Source: Zygosaccharomyces rouxii | Lineage: Eukaryota > Ascomycota > Saccharomycetes > Saccharomycetales > Saccharomycetaceae | Assembly (NCBI RefSeq): GCF_000026365.1 | Contig: NC_012991.1 | Location: 1,178,001-1,242,000, forward strand | DNA: 64,000 nt | Reading direction: 5' to 3' | In this document: positions 8,901 to 18,538 of the stretch, in pieces | How the letters are laid out: each line of letters opens with the position of its first letter | Numbering within the stretch: the first letter of the stretch is position 1 | Made by a program: the position numbers and the translations under genes | Notes under the pieces: model-generated | Told to the model about the DNA's origin: nothing | Databases searched by the model: none | Seen by the model: the letters and a program-made list of their open reading frames with translations, nothing else

Positions 8901-10797
8901 AAAACTTGGCTTACAAAACAAAAAGGGTAAAATTGGACAAAATTATGTCAATGTTTCCCTATCATTTGTTCCTTGTATCCCTGTCTATACCCCTAATGAA
9001 TACCAAACGGTCTTGGAGAAGGATGCAGAGCTCCAGCAACAGAGAAAGGAATTCTGGCAAAAACAAGATGAATTGAAGAAAGAAATGGAGAAGACACCAG
9101 ATCAATACGAAATCATTAACAAGCAAGATCCTTTTGAAGAAGAAGAAAAGAAACTTCATAAGAAAGAAAGATTATCGTTAGAGCAATTATTACAACATAA
9201 TTCAGGTGTTTTAAATTTGCAACTTTTGGGCGGTACTATCCATCAAAGCAACTGTTTCTTACAAATTTGTGTGGACGACCTTTCCTGGCCCAAATATACT
9301 TCACCCAAAATCTACAATGATTCCTTCCCCAGTGACGGTACTGACGTTTTCATCCGTGATTTGAGAAATAGCAAATTGCTGTTCAGGTTAACTGATAAAC
9401 GTGTTCCTAAAAATGAAAGTAATATCATTACTGAATTTACTTGCAACACTTATGATCTGTTGCAAAGCAGTTATGGCGAGGTTTCGAAAGTTAACATTGG
9501 CGGCTCGGTGGTGAACGTACAATGTCTATACACACCAACCTCACAAAAACTGCCCGTCAGTGATACGGTATTGGATACAGGTACTTTAAATCTAACCGTT
9601 TTCTCTGCTGAAGATTTGATGTCTGCAGATCGTAACGGTTATTCTGATCCTTTCTTTACTATCGTAGTGGATCATCGTGAATTGTACAAGAGTGAAATCG
9701 TGAAAAAGACACTATCTCCTGAATGGAATGAGAAGACAGAAGTTCCTATACCTTCAAGAACTAGAAAGAAAGTTCAAGTATTTTTCTATGATTGGGATCG
9801 TGCTGGTGATAATGATGAATTAGGTTTAGTGGAATTAGACTTGTTCCCTATGATGCCCAATGAAGTCTACAATTGGGAACTACCACTTAACACACAAGGT
9901 AAGGCAAAATTTCAAGCCGTTTTCATCCCACAATACAACAAACCTATGGTTACTCTTAATGAAGTGAAGAAGAAGAGTGCGGTGGGACATCTTGCCAGTG
10001 CCCCTAGCGGTGTTGGCCATGCTGGGAAAGGCATTGTTCACGGTGGTGCTCATCTATTCAGGAAACCATTTAAAGCGGGTAAGAGAAAATCAACAGATTT
10101 GGATTCCACTACTCCGAATAGGAAGTCAACTGCTGGAGATTCTATCGAAGACGGACCTTCAGAACTCAGCCCTGAGTTGGCCAATGCCAAGAAGTCGTTG
10201 GATGTGGACCGCTCTGTGCCTAACCTAGATTATGCTCTAGTTCAAGAGTTAGATCCTAAATCACATCTACCTGTCGGTGGAGATGATTTGAGCGCTAGAC
10301 TCAGTAATCACGTCCCCAGCGTTCTGTCAGGTCCTGTTGAAAGAAAGAGTTTTAGCAAAGATAGAGGTGATGGTATACACAAGAACTTACAGCCCGGTAC
10401 TAATTATCAAGGCCAATTGACCTTAATTTCCACTGACAGGGTAGCACCTAAGCTTCAATTGAATATCGGCTTATCAGTAAATGGCAAAGTAAAACACTTG
10501 TACAAATCCAAGACCCAGAAAGAGGATGAAGGCGGTAACGCAACTTTCAACGAATCCTTTGCCTTTAGAGGCCCACCAGAAGGCTCTCTGGTCTTTGAAG
10601 CAATCTCCCATCATAGATTGACTAAGGACATAGAATTAGGCATTGCAGAAATTCCCTTGAACGATCCCCAAATACAAATTGGCGGTAACATCAACCTCAA
10701 TTTAGGTGAAGGTACAGTGGTCTTCAGAACAGACTATGGTACACCTATAGACGATAGCGTCCCTCCAGTTCCTCCAATCCCACACGAATACCAATGA
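5935..10797 (+). CDS. TCB3: Tricalbin, ER-plasma membrane tether with SMP and multiple C2 domains
   Basis: The protein has 1620 residues. A long basic, Ser/Gln-rich cytosolic N-terminus (1-250, with a poly-Gln patch near 195-205) leads to a hydrophobic hairpin at about 260-300 that anchors it in cortical ER. The SMP lipid-transfer domain follows at about 315-510. C2 or C2-like units begin near 541, 746, 879, 1090, 1216 and 1493; the fifth has the clearest calcium-loop residues (DRNGYSDPFF and DWDRAGDNDELG). Acidic coiled or low-complexity linkers lie near 685-745 and 1020-1080. Tricalbins hold ER to plasma membrane and move lipids. S. cerevisiae Tcb3 (YML072C) is the best match in length and in position next to COG8 and RPL6. 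Only one tricalbin is visible in this window. Confidence 0.95.
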   Translation: MDEAATKAEKGQKLFPHKFHRLSFGKKEAAKFSEKNEQGLAQKAMDDYGKDVLDDSRASIKSPRKSGGFSSFRSPRLSFSSKNGNKLPPQTHFSGGNEAHSDSGNDAKPQDIPSVKSRQSSKKPDSIRRSSMHSRQSGRVSSDRADIGSPGTRIPSHPLPKHLLVQQKEKEEQEAKRKQLTPSTSEKQQLSPRQQQQQEQQQESLKNKVPPTTTGRLNTPEELFPWKKIGSFHHTGKGSPNTGDARLVKAYILENLVNDWYNNAAVLVGTCFISWSFAYLRFSWWSLLFVLGCMGAVFASEYRRFNRNVRDDLTRITVEETLSQRKESVLWMNSFLSKFWVLYMPILSQQVKDIVNPALAGVAPGYGIDALSLDEFTLGSKAPSVRSISSNTKAGADVSEMVFEFAFTPSDVSEMTPKEAKNKIHPKIVLAISLGKSVVSKKMKVIVEDINVSGRMRAKIKFGDTFPNIGMVSVQMLEPPVIEFGLKPLGGDTLGLDVMSFLPGLKKFVQTIINANVGPMLYAPNHFDINVEELMAAQVNDAIGVLAVTIANGNDLKGSDFITNTVDPYISFELEKPLPDLNGEDLRTTIKHNTTTPRWNETKYVLVSSLQQKMKMKCFDFNDVRKDTFIGEIEIDLNDLLQEPTQDNLSTDLTIGTKSRGALNYSLHWFPAKKSENITGQKETGSDEEASSKQGTVAIPDGAENNGKVEDDAEFKEKEKETENGEEDEERAALDEDNEDEETDAGIVKLTLQNIKYLNTAVALTGTLSPSATLFLNGNVVKEFRTLKRINEPSWGETIELFIPSREESELRLEVYDNGLREKKLICEYGSTLEDIFENLQNGEPFVKGSPQGEIYMNAEWKPVKMSGLFASGGSRDPLGALRVLVRDINVLDNLSGLGDIDPYFTLSVNRHVDYKSISYSETEHAYFDKVDYLILMSEKASVTVNVYDYQSVGDDRFIGSAQIPLEEVMKKDPKTDKFTLVDNSKKPLKLGLQNKKGKIGQNYVNVSLSFVPCIPVYTPNEYQTVLEKDAELQQQRKEFWQKQDELKKEMEKTPDQYEIINKQDPFEEEEKKLHKKERLSLEQLLQHNSGVLNLQLLGGTIHQSNCFLQICVDDLSWPKYTSPKIYNDSFPSDGTDVFIRDLRNSKLLFRLTDKRVPKNESNIITEFTCNTYDLLQSSYGEVSKVNIGGSVVNVQCLYTPTSQKLPVSDTVLDTGTLNLTVFSAEDLMSADRNGYSDPFFTIVVDHRELYKSEIVKKTLSPEWNEKTEVPIPSRTRKKVQVFFYDWDRAGDNDELGLVELDLFPMMPNEVYNWELPLNTQGKAKFQAVFIPQYNKPMVTLNEVKKKSAVGHLASAPSGVGHAGKGIVHGGAHLFRKPFKAGKRKSTDLDSTTPNRKSTAGDSIEDGPSELSPELANAKKSLDVDRSVPNLDYALVQELDPKSHLPVGGDDLSARLSNHVPSVLSGPVERKSFSKDRGDGIHKNLQPGTNYQGQLTLISTDRVAPKLQLNIGLSVNGKVKHLYKSKTQKEDEGGNATFNESFAFRGPPEGSLVFEAISHHRLTKDIELGIAEIPLNDPQIQIGGNINLNLGEGTVVFRTDYGTPIDDSVPPVPPIPHEYQ

Positions 10798-11486
10798 GTG
10801 ATGACGACAAAAGGAGAGAATAATAGAGATTGCTTGAGTGATATACAGAAAAAAAAATACAAGCAAGTTTATGAACATCACAAGGACTTATAAAATTTTT
10901 ATCTTATTCGAAAATTGTACAATGTGTACTTTAGTTATTTCCCTAGTTTCTTATCATTTTGTCTAGATGCGGGAGCAGTAAAGAAGAATATATATTATTA
11001 TACCAAGTTCTCGTCGTATAAGACTTATCCGCTTGGTCATATGACTTTCCTATGACTAGTCAGTTTGTGACTGTTCCAACGAACATCCGTACATACGTCC
11101 TAAAGTTTTTCAATTTTTATTCTTTTCTGCGTCGGCGTTATGAGGCTCTTTCGCAGAGGGGACTACGCGAGCCGATACGTCGGCCTAACTCTAGGCTGAT
11201 ACCTCCGCCTGGATTGTTTGCTCGAACAGTGAGGGAATCACTGGTAGACGGAGAGGGTAGACGGAGCTCCTGGTAACGCATTCCGTCCAGCGGGCAGTCT
11301 CTGAGACCCCACGCACAGAGACCTACCCACGCGCTGATGCTACGATGACCCACACGGCGACGGTTTGGAAAATTCCAAACTGTTTGAAGAAAATACAGAT
11401 TGAACGTTAAGGTAGGTACCGAATCTATTGAAAGGCATATTGGCTTAAGGATCTCTTTCACAGCCTAGCAATAGACAACCAACGAA
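10798..11486. promoter_or_regulatory. RPL6 upstream region with GC-rich block
   Basis: This 689-bp region separates TCB3 from RPL6. It holds the HOMOL1/Rap1 box at 11082-11094, a T-rich tract just after it (about 11103-11127), then an unusually GC-rich block of roughly 260 bp (11128-11390) with an 11-bp direct repeat at 11243-11253 and 11256-11266. Short open frames in the block show no protein-like features. Confidence 0.6.
11082..11094 (+). promoter_or_regulatory. HOMOL1/Rap1-type box of RPL6
   Basis: The 13-mer AACATCCGTACAT equals the HOMOL1 upstream element of yeast ribosomal protein genes as I know it, and differs from the Rap1 consensus ACACCCRYACAY core by one base. It lies about 390 bp upstream of the RPL6 ATG and is followed by a T-rich stretch, the usual layout of ribosomal protein promoters. 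Confidence 0.8.
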
Positions 11487-12020
11487 ATGACTGCTCAAAG
11501 AGTCCCAAAGTGGTTCCCCTCTGAGAACGCTCCAGTTCCAAAGAAGACCAGAAAGACCGCTCGTCCTCAAAAGTTGCGTGCATCTTTGGTCCCAGGTACT
11601 GTTTTGATTCTATTATCTGGCCGTTTCAGAGGTAAGAGAGTTGTCTATTTGAAGAACTTGAAGGACAACACCCTTTTGATCTCTGGTCCATTCAAGGTTA
11701 ACGGTGTTCCATTGAGAAGAGTTAACCCACGTTATGTGATTGCCACCTCCACCAGAGTCGCTCTTGATGGTGTTAACGTGGAAAAATTCGATGCTGAATA
11801 CTTCGCTAGAGAAGAAAAGTTGAACAAGAAGCAAAAGAAGGAAGCTAACTTGTTCCCTGAACAACAAACTAAAGAAGTTAAGGCTGAACGTGTGGAAGAC
11901 CAAAAGGTTGTTGACAAGGCCCTTTTGACTCAAATCAAGAAGACCCCATTGTTGAAGCAATACTTGGCCGCTTCCTTCTCTTTGAACTCCGGTGAAAGAC
12001 CACACTTGTTGAAGTTCTAA
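11487..12020 (+). CDS. RPL6: 60S ribosomal protein L6 (eL6)
   Basis: The 177-residue basic protein has the eL6 core [30 protein letters not shown], followed by [19 protein letters not shown] and the C-terminal [17 protein letters not shown]. cerevisiae Rpl6A/B are 176 residues and nearly collinear. The coding sequence is uninterrupted from its first codon. The two S. cerevisiae copies carry an intron after about the fifth codon, but here ATGACTGCTCAAAGAGTC reads straight through, with no GTATGT or TACTAAC nearby. Codons are strongly biased to the preferred set, as expected of a highly expressed gene. Order TCB3-RPL6-FPR matches both YML072C-074C and YLR448W-449W. Confidence 0.98.
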   Translation: MTAQRVPKWFPSENAPVPKKTRKTARPQKLRASLVPGTVLILLSGRFRGKRVVYLKNLKDNTLLISGPFKVNGVPLRRVNPRYVIATSTRVALDGVNVEKFDAEYFAREEKLNKKQKKEANLFPEQQTKEVKAERVEDQKVVDKALLTQIKKTPLLKQYLAASFSLNSGERPHLLKF

Positions 12021-12159
12021 GCTCAACTATATAATAATTTTGTCTCATAAAGAATTTAAAAATCTGTACACAAACGAATCTCTCATTACTCGAGGTGTAA
12101 TCACTTTTCATTGGAAATGGATTAATTAATTTGCCTCTTTAGGCCTTTCTTCTTTTGAA

Positions 12160-12189
12160 GCTCATCGAAGCTCATCGCAGCTCATCGCA
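12160..12189 (+). promoter_or_regulatory. Three tandem PAC boxes (GCTCATCG, 10-bp period)
   Basis: GCTCATCG occurs at 12160, 12170 and 12180, spaced exactly ten bases, so all three face the same side of the helix. The reverse complement CGATGAGC matches the PAC element (GCGATGAG) of ribosome-biogenesis and Pol I/III genes, bound by Dot6/Tod6. They lie about 160-185 bp upstream of FPR. Confidence 0.75.
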
Positions 12190-12267
12190 GGTTTCTTTTC
12201 TTTTTCCATTTTTTTTCACTGTCTTGATGCATATATAAATATATATATATGTACACATATAAAAAGT

Positions 12268-12306
12268 AAAATTTTCCATTGACCTAACCTCATCCAAGCT
12301 CATCGC
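12268..12306 (+). promoter_or_regulatory. RRPE-like site and fourth PAC box
   Basis: AAAATTTTCC at 12268-12277 resembles the rRNA-processing element (RRPE, AAAAWTTTTC, Stb3). A fourth GCTCATCGC lies at 12298-12306, about 40 bp before the FPR ATG. PAC plus RRPE is the known signature of the ribosome-biogenesis regulon. The RRPE match is imperfect. Confidence 0.55.
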
Positions 12307-12344
12307 TGATTGAACTGAAAGAAGATAATAATATCAATAACAAC

Positions 12345-13658
12345 ATGTCTGATCTGCTACCAATTGCCACTTACAATCTAAATGTGGAGCCATACACTCC
12401 TGTACCAGCTATTGATGCGACAAGACCCGTCACTATCCGTTTAACAATGGCCGCTATGAATCCTGACTCTTATGATGACGATAAGTCTCCCTCCACCTTG
12501 AGAATCATTAAGAGAAACCCAGACTACGATTCTGATGGTGACATTCTAGGTGATTCTGAAGATGAAGACGAAGAAGAAGAGGATGATGAAGAAGAAGAGG
12601 AAGAAGAGGAAGAAAAAGACACCAAGAAGGGCAAAAAGCAAGAGAATAAAAAGGCTTTAAAAGGTAAGAAGGAAGAATCTGAATCTGAATCCGAAGATGA
12701 AGATGACATTCAAGAAGACGACTCTGAAGAAGGCAGCGAATTCGAAGATGATGAAGAATTCGAAGAATACGTTTTGGTCACATTATCTCCTGAAACCCAG
12801 TACCAACAATCCTTAGACTTGACCATCGCTCCTGAAGAAGAAGTCCAATTTGTGGTCACCGGTTCTTACGGAATCACGGTTTCTGGTAACTACATTAAAC
12901 ATCCATTCGACGCACCTTTCTTAAGTGAAAGTGATGAAGAAGATGAAGAAGATGAGCATCATCATCACCATCACCATCACCATGATGATGAGGAAGAGGA
13001 AGATAGTGATGAATATGATTTAACTCCAGATGAAGATGAAGTTATCAATGATGAATTAGACGACTTGGAAGACGCTAGTGATGTAGAAAGCCGTATTGAA
13101 GAGTTAATCGATCAAGAAGATCAAAGCAAGAAGAACAAAAAGAGGAAGCAAGAGGTAACTCAAGAATCTGAACAAACTGATTCCAAAAAAGCTAAGAAGG
13201 ATAAGAAGGAAACCGAAAAGAAACAACCTGCAGAAGAACCAAAGAAAGATGCTAAGAAAGATAAGAAGGAAAAGAAAGTAGAATTCAAGAAGGACTTGGA
13301 AGAAGGTCCTACCAAGAAACCTAAGACCAAGGCATTGGAAGGTGGTGTTGTCATTGAAGATCGTACCGTTGGTAAAGGTGCACAAGCTAAGAGAGGGTCC
13401 AAAGTGGGTATGAGATACATCGGTAAACTAAAGAACGGCAAAGTCTTTGACAAGAACACTAGCGGTAAACCTTTTGTTTTCAAATTAGGTGTTGGTGAAG
13501 TGATCAAGGGCTGGGATATTGGTGTTGCCGGTATGGCCGTTGGCGGTGAACGTAGAATTGTAATTCCTGCCCCATACGCTTACGGTAAACAGGCTCTACC
13601 TGGTCTTCCAGCCAATTCTGAGCTAACTTTCGATGTTAAATTAGTTTCTTTGAAATAG
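12345..13658 (+). CDS. FPR3/FPR4: Nucleolar FK506-binding peptidyl-prolyl isomerase (Fpr3/Fpr4 ancestor)
   Basis: The 437-residue protein has a nucleoplasmin-like N-terminus (1-~55), long acidic tracts alternating with Lys-rich blocks (about 64-130, 195-320), and a C-terminal FKBP domain from about 325 to 437. FKBP active-site elements are visible: [45 protein letters not shown] and LTFDVKLV. Nine consecutive histidines (residues 205-213) sit inside an acidic run. S. cerevisiae Fpr3 and Fpr4 are ohnologues next to HMG1 and HMG2, so this is their single counterpart. They act as histone chaperones and proline isomerases in the nucleolus. The PAC boxes upstream fit this role. Confidence 0.96.
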   Translation: MSDLLPIATYNLNVEPYTPVPAIDATRPVTIRLTMAAMNPDSYDDDKSPSTLRIIKRNPDYDSDGDILGDSEDEDEEEEDDEEEEEEEEEKDTKKGKKQENKKALKGKKEESESESEDEDDIQEDDSEEGSEFEDDEEFEEYVLVTLSPETQYQQSLDLTIAPEEEVQFVVTGSYGITVSGNYIKHPFDAPFLSESDEEDEEDEHHHHHHHHHDDEEEEDSDEYDLTPDEDEVINDELDDLEDASDVESRIEELIDQEDQSKKNKKRKQEVTQESEQTDSKKAKKDKKETEKKQPAEEPKKDAKKDKKEKKVEFKKDLEEGPTKKPKTKALEGGVVIEDRTVGKGAQAKRGSKVGMRYIGKLKNGKVFDKNTSGKPFVFKLGVGEVIKGWDIGVAGMAVGGERRIVIPAPYAYGKQALPGLPANSELTFDVKLVSLK

Positions 13659-14662
13659 ATCAATCCATAAGTTTACTTATATAATATATGCACAGATACA
13701 TATTCGATTGTATATCTAGTTAATTAACCGCCGATATCGTTGTTATCTATCCTTTACTCCCTTTTTTTCTGAACACGGCAGGTATAAAAGAAGAGCGAAG
13801 ATTCAATCAATCTTTCTTTTCTACAGATCATTTTTTTCATGTATCAACTAGAGAAGAAAACAGCTAGCTCTTCTGTTATAGCAGTTTGTCAGTAGGCTTA
13901 GATAGGCCAGATTTGTTCGCTTTCGAGTCGCACAGACTCTAATTATTATATTCTTTTGGTTAGCCGCCCACGTGTAACGTAGGAGCACACGGCGTTTAAA
14001 GACTCAAGGAGTGTTTTAGTGGACCAAAAAGTAACTGGTATTACCCATCACATCACCAAGAAACAAGATCAACCACTAACCGCCCACGTACGAGACGTTC
14101 TAATCACTCGTCTATCCTAAAGCGGCACCATAACAAAGAAGCGTCACGGATTACGAGCACATTTTGGACGGTTTATACGCCAAAATAAAATATCACGGTA
14201 AGACACCTGACGAGTAAAAGGAAAAAATTTAAAATAATAATATTAACGGTGAAAAAAGGCCAACACGCCATATTTGTTGAAAAGAAGGGAAAAAAAAATA
14301 GTCCAAGTGAGAAGTAAATTACGGACTTCAGAGTGGTTGCTTTGATTCCGAGACTTCGAAGAATTGACAAACTAAAGTCAAGTGTTTTGACAAACGCTAC
14401 ACGCCATCAAAGGCCGAAATATTACAAGAAAGTAATATAGAAAGAAGGAACAAAAAAGTAGAAGCTATATTTTCTTCGTTTCTTTTTTTTAATTTTTTTT
14501 GTTTTCGTCTCAGTCGTTAAGAGAAGCCCAAACAGTTTTGAAATTTGTTTGGATTGTTTGGAAAGCTTTGAACCTTCTGAATTACAAGAATTTACTCGGT
14601 CCTTCAGCGTGTTTGAAACTCAATTGGTTTTGAGCTTGGGTCAGAAATAAGAGCTATCCACC
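13659..14662. promoter_or_regulatory. HMG-CoA reductase upstream region
   Basis: This is about 1 kb between FPR and HMG with no credible gene. A TATAAAAG box lies at 13783-13790. The decamer CCGCCCACGT occurs twice, at 13964-13973 and 14080-14089. The first copy overlaps both a URS1-type TAGCCGCCCA (13961-13970) and a CACGTG E-box (13969-13974). The distal TATA (about 870 bp from the ATG) means either a long leader or a second start nearer the gene. Homopolymer T/A tracts cluster at 14470-14505. Confidence 0.5.
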
Positions 14663-17600
14663 ATGCCATTAGTTTTCAAGCAGCTGGAAAAGTTGGCTAA
14701 ACCTTTGGCGTTTCTGTCTAGGTTTTCCGCCAAACGTCCTATTCATGTTATTCTAACATCGTTATTGGTATCAGCGGTGGCATATCTATCAGTAATGCAA
14801 TTTTTTTTTTCTGAACTGCAATTGAACTCCACTGCCCTATTCTATCCAGAAAACCCTAATGCAGAGCAGCTTTTCAAAGAATGTACCCATTATTACAAGG
14901 ATCCAGCAAGGGAAGGCTGGTCATTATTATCTGCAGAAGAAGCATTGTCACATTCCAAGGATGAACATTATTACCTCTTCAACTTGGATTTTGAAAGCAC
15001 TAATGCTTCTATACCACTTCCCTACTTAGATCATTTGCTTTATGACGATGGTAATAATAAATTTGTCCTCACAGAGGATCCAGTTATTCAAATGGAATAT
15101 TTATCCAGTGATGGTACTTTCTGGAGATTGAGTAATTACAGAACTAAAATTTATGAAGTTCTAAATGCGTTTTTATCCATTATGGAAAATTTAAGACAGA
15201 GGATAAGCGAGTCTGAACCTACTGATATTTTCATCATTGGTGCCGCATATTTAATAATGCTTTACACTATCGGAGGTTTATTCAAGGATATGGCCAAAGT
15301 GGGATCCAAATTCTGGTTGGGCTTAGGAGCCATCTTCAGTTCTTCATGTTCACTTTTCCTGGCGCTGTACACTACACAATGTCTTATCAATAAACCTGTA
15401 ACAGCATTGTCGCTCATTGAAGGTTTACCATTTGTTGCAGTCATGGTAGGATTTAAACATAAAGTTAAACTGGCAGCATACACTCTACAATGTTTTGACA
15501 AAGTTGGCCTTTCTAGAAAAGTCAATACTGATAAAGCCATTTCCGATGCGATGTCTACCGAAGGCGCTCGTCTTTTACAGGATCACTTGTTAGGTATTGT
15601 TGCATTTATCGGCTGTTCCATCTATGCTATGCACTTAGAGGCGCTATCCAATTTTTGCATCTTTTCCACCTTGATTCTAATCTATGAATTGCTAATGACT
15701 TCCACCTTCTTTTGTGCAGTTTTAGCCTTAAAGATGGATATTAACATCATTTACAGATCTACCATTATCAAACAAACTTTAGAAGAAGAAGGCGTAGTCC
15801 CTAAAACTGCTGATTTGATCTATGGTATGGAATCTAAAGATTCCATTCTTCAATCTAATGGTTCATTCGGTAGGGCTAAATTACCTGTAGTAATTTTGTG
15901 TGGAGCCGTTGTTTTTTACCACTTCCTCCATAAATTTGGTGGTAGATGGGGATCTGAAACTTTTGCATCTTTGTACTCTGGTTCATCTGCCACCCATTTA
16001 CCAGAATTTATCAGAGCTAACCAAAGTGGAGCCCAAATCCGTGAGAACCTTGTCATTTCAGTGGCCCCCGTCCAGTACTATACACCTAAAAAGGCATATC
16101 AACATGTGGAAGATATCATTGTGCTATTGATTCGTTATTTAAGTGTTTCTATCCGTGACCGTCTTATTAGCAAAGTGGTTTTCTTCGCATTCATCATTAG
16201 CGCTTCCATTAACATCTACCTTTTGAATGCAGCCAAGATCCACTCTAACTATGCTACAGATGAATTCACTAAAAAGACAAAGGATAGAAAGAAAGCTTCC
16301 TCAGCTAAGCCTGAAACTGGTTCCCTCGAACGTCTACCGGCAAATGTGACCGATCTCACTGAACCAGGTAGTGCTACGGTAAGCACCAACGAAGAAGAAG
16401 ACGAAGAAGAAGACGGGAATGGAAAGGCTACTGATGGTAATGGTGATAGACAATTGATCTCCAAGAGACCCTTGCAGGAATTGGAGCAAGCCATGAAGGA
16501 GGGTAACGTTCGCCATCTAAAAAACAATGAGGTGGCCTCGCTAGTGGTCAATGGTAAATTGCCTCTCTATGCATTGGAGAAGCAGTTAGGCGACACAACT
16601 CGTGCTGTTGCAGTTCGCCGTAGAGCCTTAGCAGTTTTGGCAGAGGCACCTGTTTTAAGTACCGAACGTTTACCCTATAAGCACTACGATTACGATCGCG
16701 TCTATGGAGCTTGTTGTGAAAACGTCGTTGGTTACATGCCCTTACCAGTAGGTGTCATTGGTCCATTGGTTATCGACAATGTTTCTTACCATATCCCAAT
16801 GGCAACTACGGAAGGTTGTTTAGTGGCATCCGCCATGCGTGGTTGTAAAGCCATTAACGCAGGAGGTGGGGCTACAACGGTTTTAACCAAGGACGGTATG
16901 ACAAGAGGCCCCTGTATTAGATTCCCATCATTGGCAAGAAGTGGTGCATGTAAGATTTGGCTTGATAGTGAAGAAGGTCAAGCCAAAGTTAAGAAGGCTT
17001 TCAACTCTACTTCACGTTTTGCTCGTTTACAACATGTCCAAACTGCTTTAGCCGGTGATCTCCTATTTGTTCGTTTTAGAACAACTACAGGTGATGCCAT
17101 GGGTATGAACATGATTTCTAAGGGTGTTGAGTTCTCCTTACAACAGATTGCTAATGAATTCGGTTGGGAAGATATGGAAATTGTTTCCGTCTCGGGTAAC
17201 TACTGTACTGATAAAAAGGCAGCTGCCATCAATTGGATCGAAGGTCGTGGTAAATCTGTTGTCGCTGAAGCCACAATTCCAGGCGATATTGTCAGAAAGG
17301 TTTTGAAAAGTGATGTTAGTGCATTGGTAGAATTAAACATCGCCAAAAATCTAGTTGGATCCGCCATGGCCGGTTCTATTGGTGGATTCAACGCACATGC
17401 TGCCAATTTAGTCACTGCCGTCTTTTTAGCACTAGGTCAAGATCCTGCTCAAAGTGTTGAAGGCTCAAGTTGTATGACCTTAATGAAAGAAATTGATGGT
17501 GATCTCCGTATATCCGTGTCAATGCCATCTATTGAAGTCGGTACCATTGGTGGTGGAACAATTTTGGAACCTCAAGGTGCAATGCTAGATCTCCTGGGTG

Positions 17601-17857
17601 TTAGAGGTCCACACCCAACTGAACCTGGTTCTAATGCACGCCAATTAGCTAGAATCGTTGCTTGTGCCGTAATGGCTGGTGAATTGTCATTGTGTGCTGC
17701 CTTAGCGGCTGGTCACCTGGTACAAAGTCACATGACCCATAACCGTGGAAAAACTAACGCCGCTCCTTCACCTGGAATTACTACTGCAGAACCAACTAAG
17801 CAGGATCCTAACATTCAAAGGCTTAAGGAAGGATCCGTTACCTGCATAAAATCTTAG
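14663..17857 (+). CDS. HMG1/HMG2: HMG-CoA reductase
   Basis: The 1064-residue enzyme reduces HMG-CoA to mevalonate with NADPH, the committed step of sterol and isoprenoid synthesis, in the ER membrane. The N-terminal half has several membrane spans, first at about 31-50, and a sterol-sensing-like cluster at about 190-360. An acidic linker (near 550-600) leads to the catalytic domain from about 630. Catalytic residues are all present: Glu717 in TTEGC, Lys851 in CTDKKAAA, Asp927 in GQDPAQ and His1023 in QSHMTHNR. The cofactor motifs DAMGMN and GTIGGGT are also intact. It is the single counterpart of Hmg1 and Hmg2, whose flanking genes are merged here (FPR before, WAR1 after). Which isoform behaviour it follows, stable or degraded, cannot be read from sequence. 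Confidence 0.97.
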   Translation: MPLVFKQLEKLAKPLAFLSRFSAKRPIHVILTSLLVSAVAYLSVMQFFFSELQLNSTALFYPENPNAEQLFKECTHYYKDPAREGWSLLSAEEALSHSKDEHYYLFNLDFESTNASIPLPYLDHLLYDDGNNKFVLTEDPVIQMEYLSSDGTFWRLSNYRTKIYEVLNAFLSIMENLRQRISESEPTDIFIIGAAYLIMLYTIGGLFKDMAKVGSKFWLGLGAIFSSSCSLFLALYTTQCLINKPVTALSLIEGLPFVAVMVGFKHKVKLAAYTLQCFDKVGLSRKVNTDKAISDAMSTEGARLLQDHLLGIVAFIGCSIYAMHLEALSNFCIFSTLILIYELLMTSTFFCAVLALKMDINIIYRSTIIKQTLEEEGVVPKTADLIYGMESKDSILQSNGSFGRAKLPVVILCGAVVFYHFLHKFGGRWGSETFASLYSGSSATHLPEFIRANQSGAQIRENLVISVAPVQYYTPKKAYQHVEDIIVLLIRYLSVSIRDRLISKVVFFAFIISASINIYLLNAAKIHSNYATDEFTKKTKDRKKASSAKPETGSLERLPANVTDLTEPGSATVSTNEEEDEEEDGNGKATDGNGDRQLISKRPLQELEQAMKEGNVRHLKNNEVASLVVNGKLPLYALEKQLGDTTRAVAVRRRALAVLAEAPVLSTERLPYKHYDYDRVYGACCENVVGYMPLPVGVIGPLVIDNVSYHIPMATTEGCLVASAMRGCKAINAGGGATTVLTKDGMTRGPCIRFPSLARSGACKIWLDSEEGQAKVKKAFNSTSRFARLQHVQTALAGDLLFVRFRTTTGDAMGMNMISKGVEFSLQQIANEFGWEDMEIVSVSGNYCTDKKAAAINWIEGRGKSVVAEATIPGDIVRKVLKSDVSALVELNIAKNLVGSAMAGSIGGFNAHAANLVTAVFLALGQDPAQSVEGSSCMTLMKEIDGDLRISVSMPSIEVGTIGGGTILEPQGAMLDLLGVRGPHPTEPGSNARQLARIVACAVMAGELSLCAALAAGHLVQSHMTHNRGKTNAAPSPGITTAEPTKQDPNIQRLKEGSVTCIKS

Positions 17858-18538
17858 TGGTAGGAATTAATCCTACTCTCGTCACATACATGTAATTCTA
17901 TAAGAATAAATGATACACCTTTTTTTCCTTTCTTTCATATGGCCGTGTGGTGCGAACAGATTCATACTTCCAACGCCGCACGCATGCGAATAAAACTACA
18001 AACATTACAGACAGCTTTAGACCCTCAATCTCTCGACTACTTTGTACCGTAGGGTTATTGCTATGATAATGGTTGAAGCATTATCAAAACTTCTGTTTCA
18101 CAACAGTTGCGGTGGTAAATATGTCTATGCGTGGATATATAATAGCTGTCCCTTCTTTCAACTGTTTTCCCAACTGTGGTTGTACTTTTCGGGGTTCCAG
18201 CGGCTCATGTGTGTCCGCACCGATAAATGCTAGTGTAATACAACCGCCCAGCACTTTTACCATGGTTACGCTCGACTCGTCGATCATATGAAAACGAGGT
18301 AGCATCACACGATATATTTCATGCAGGGCACTGAGAAAATTTCCCTTAAGAAAGTCGGTTTTTTTTTTGTTCTCTTTTCTTTTTTCACATCGGAGTAGAA
18401 AATTCTAACTGCGAACAGAGTTAACAATTGCCAGTCTTGGCTCACTAAATGAGACTAAGGTATGAACAGTCTTTCAATAAGTGGACCAAAAAAGCCGCTT
18501 GAGACTCTGAACAACATTGACAAACCCAGCATATTAAG
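17858..18538. other. Intergenic: HMG 3' flank and WAR1 promoter
   Basis: Tandem-gene spacer of about 680 bp. A T-rich tract at about 18358-18388 lies 150-180 bp before the WAR1 ATG and probably marks its promoter. Small overlapping ORFs near 18042-18308 show no conserved features. Confidence 0.5.

Noticed and set aside
11052..11461. Two overlapping ORFs in the RPL6 upstream region
   Set aside because: They come from the GC-rich block, lack protein motifs and would begin inside or next to the Rap1 promoter.
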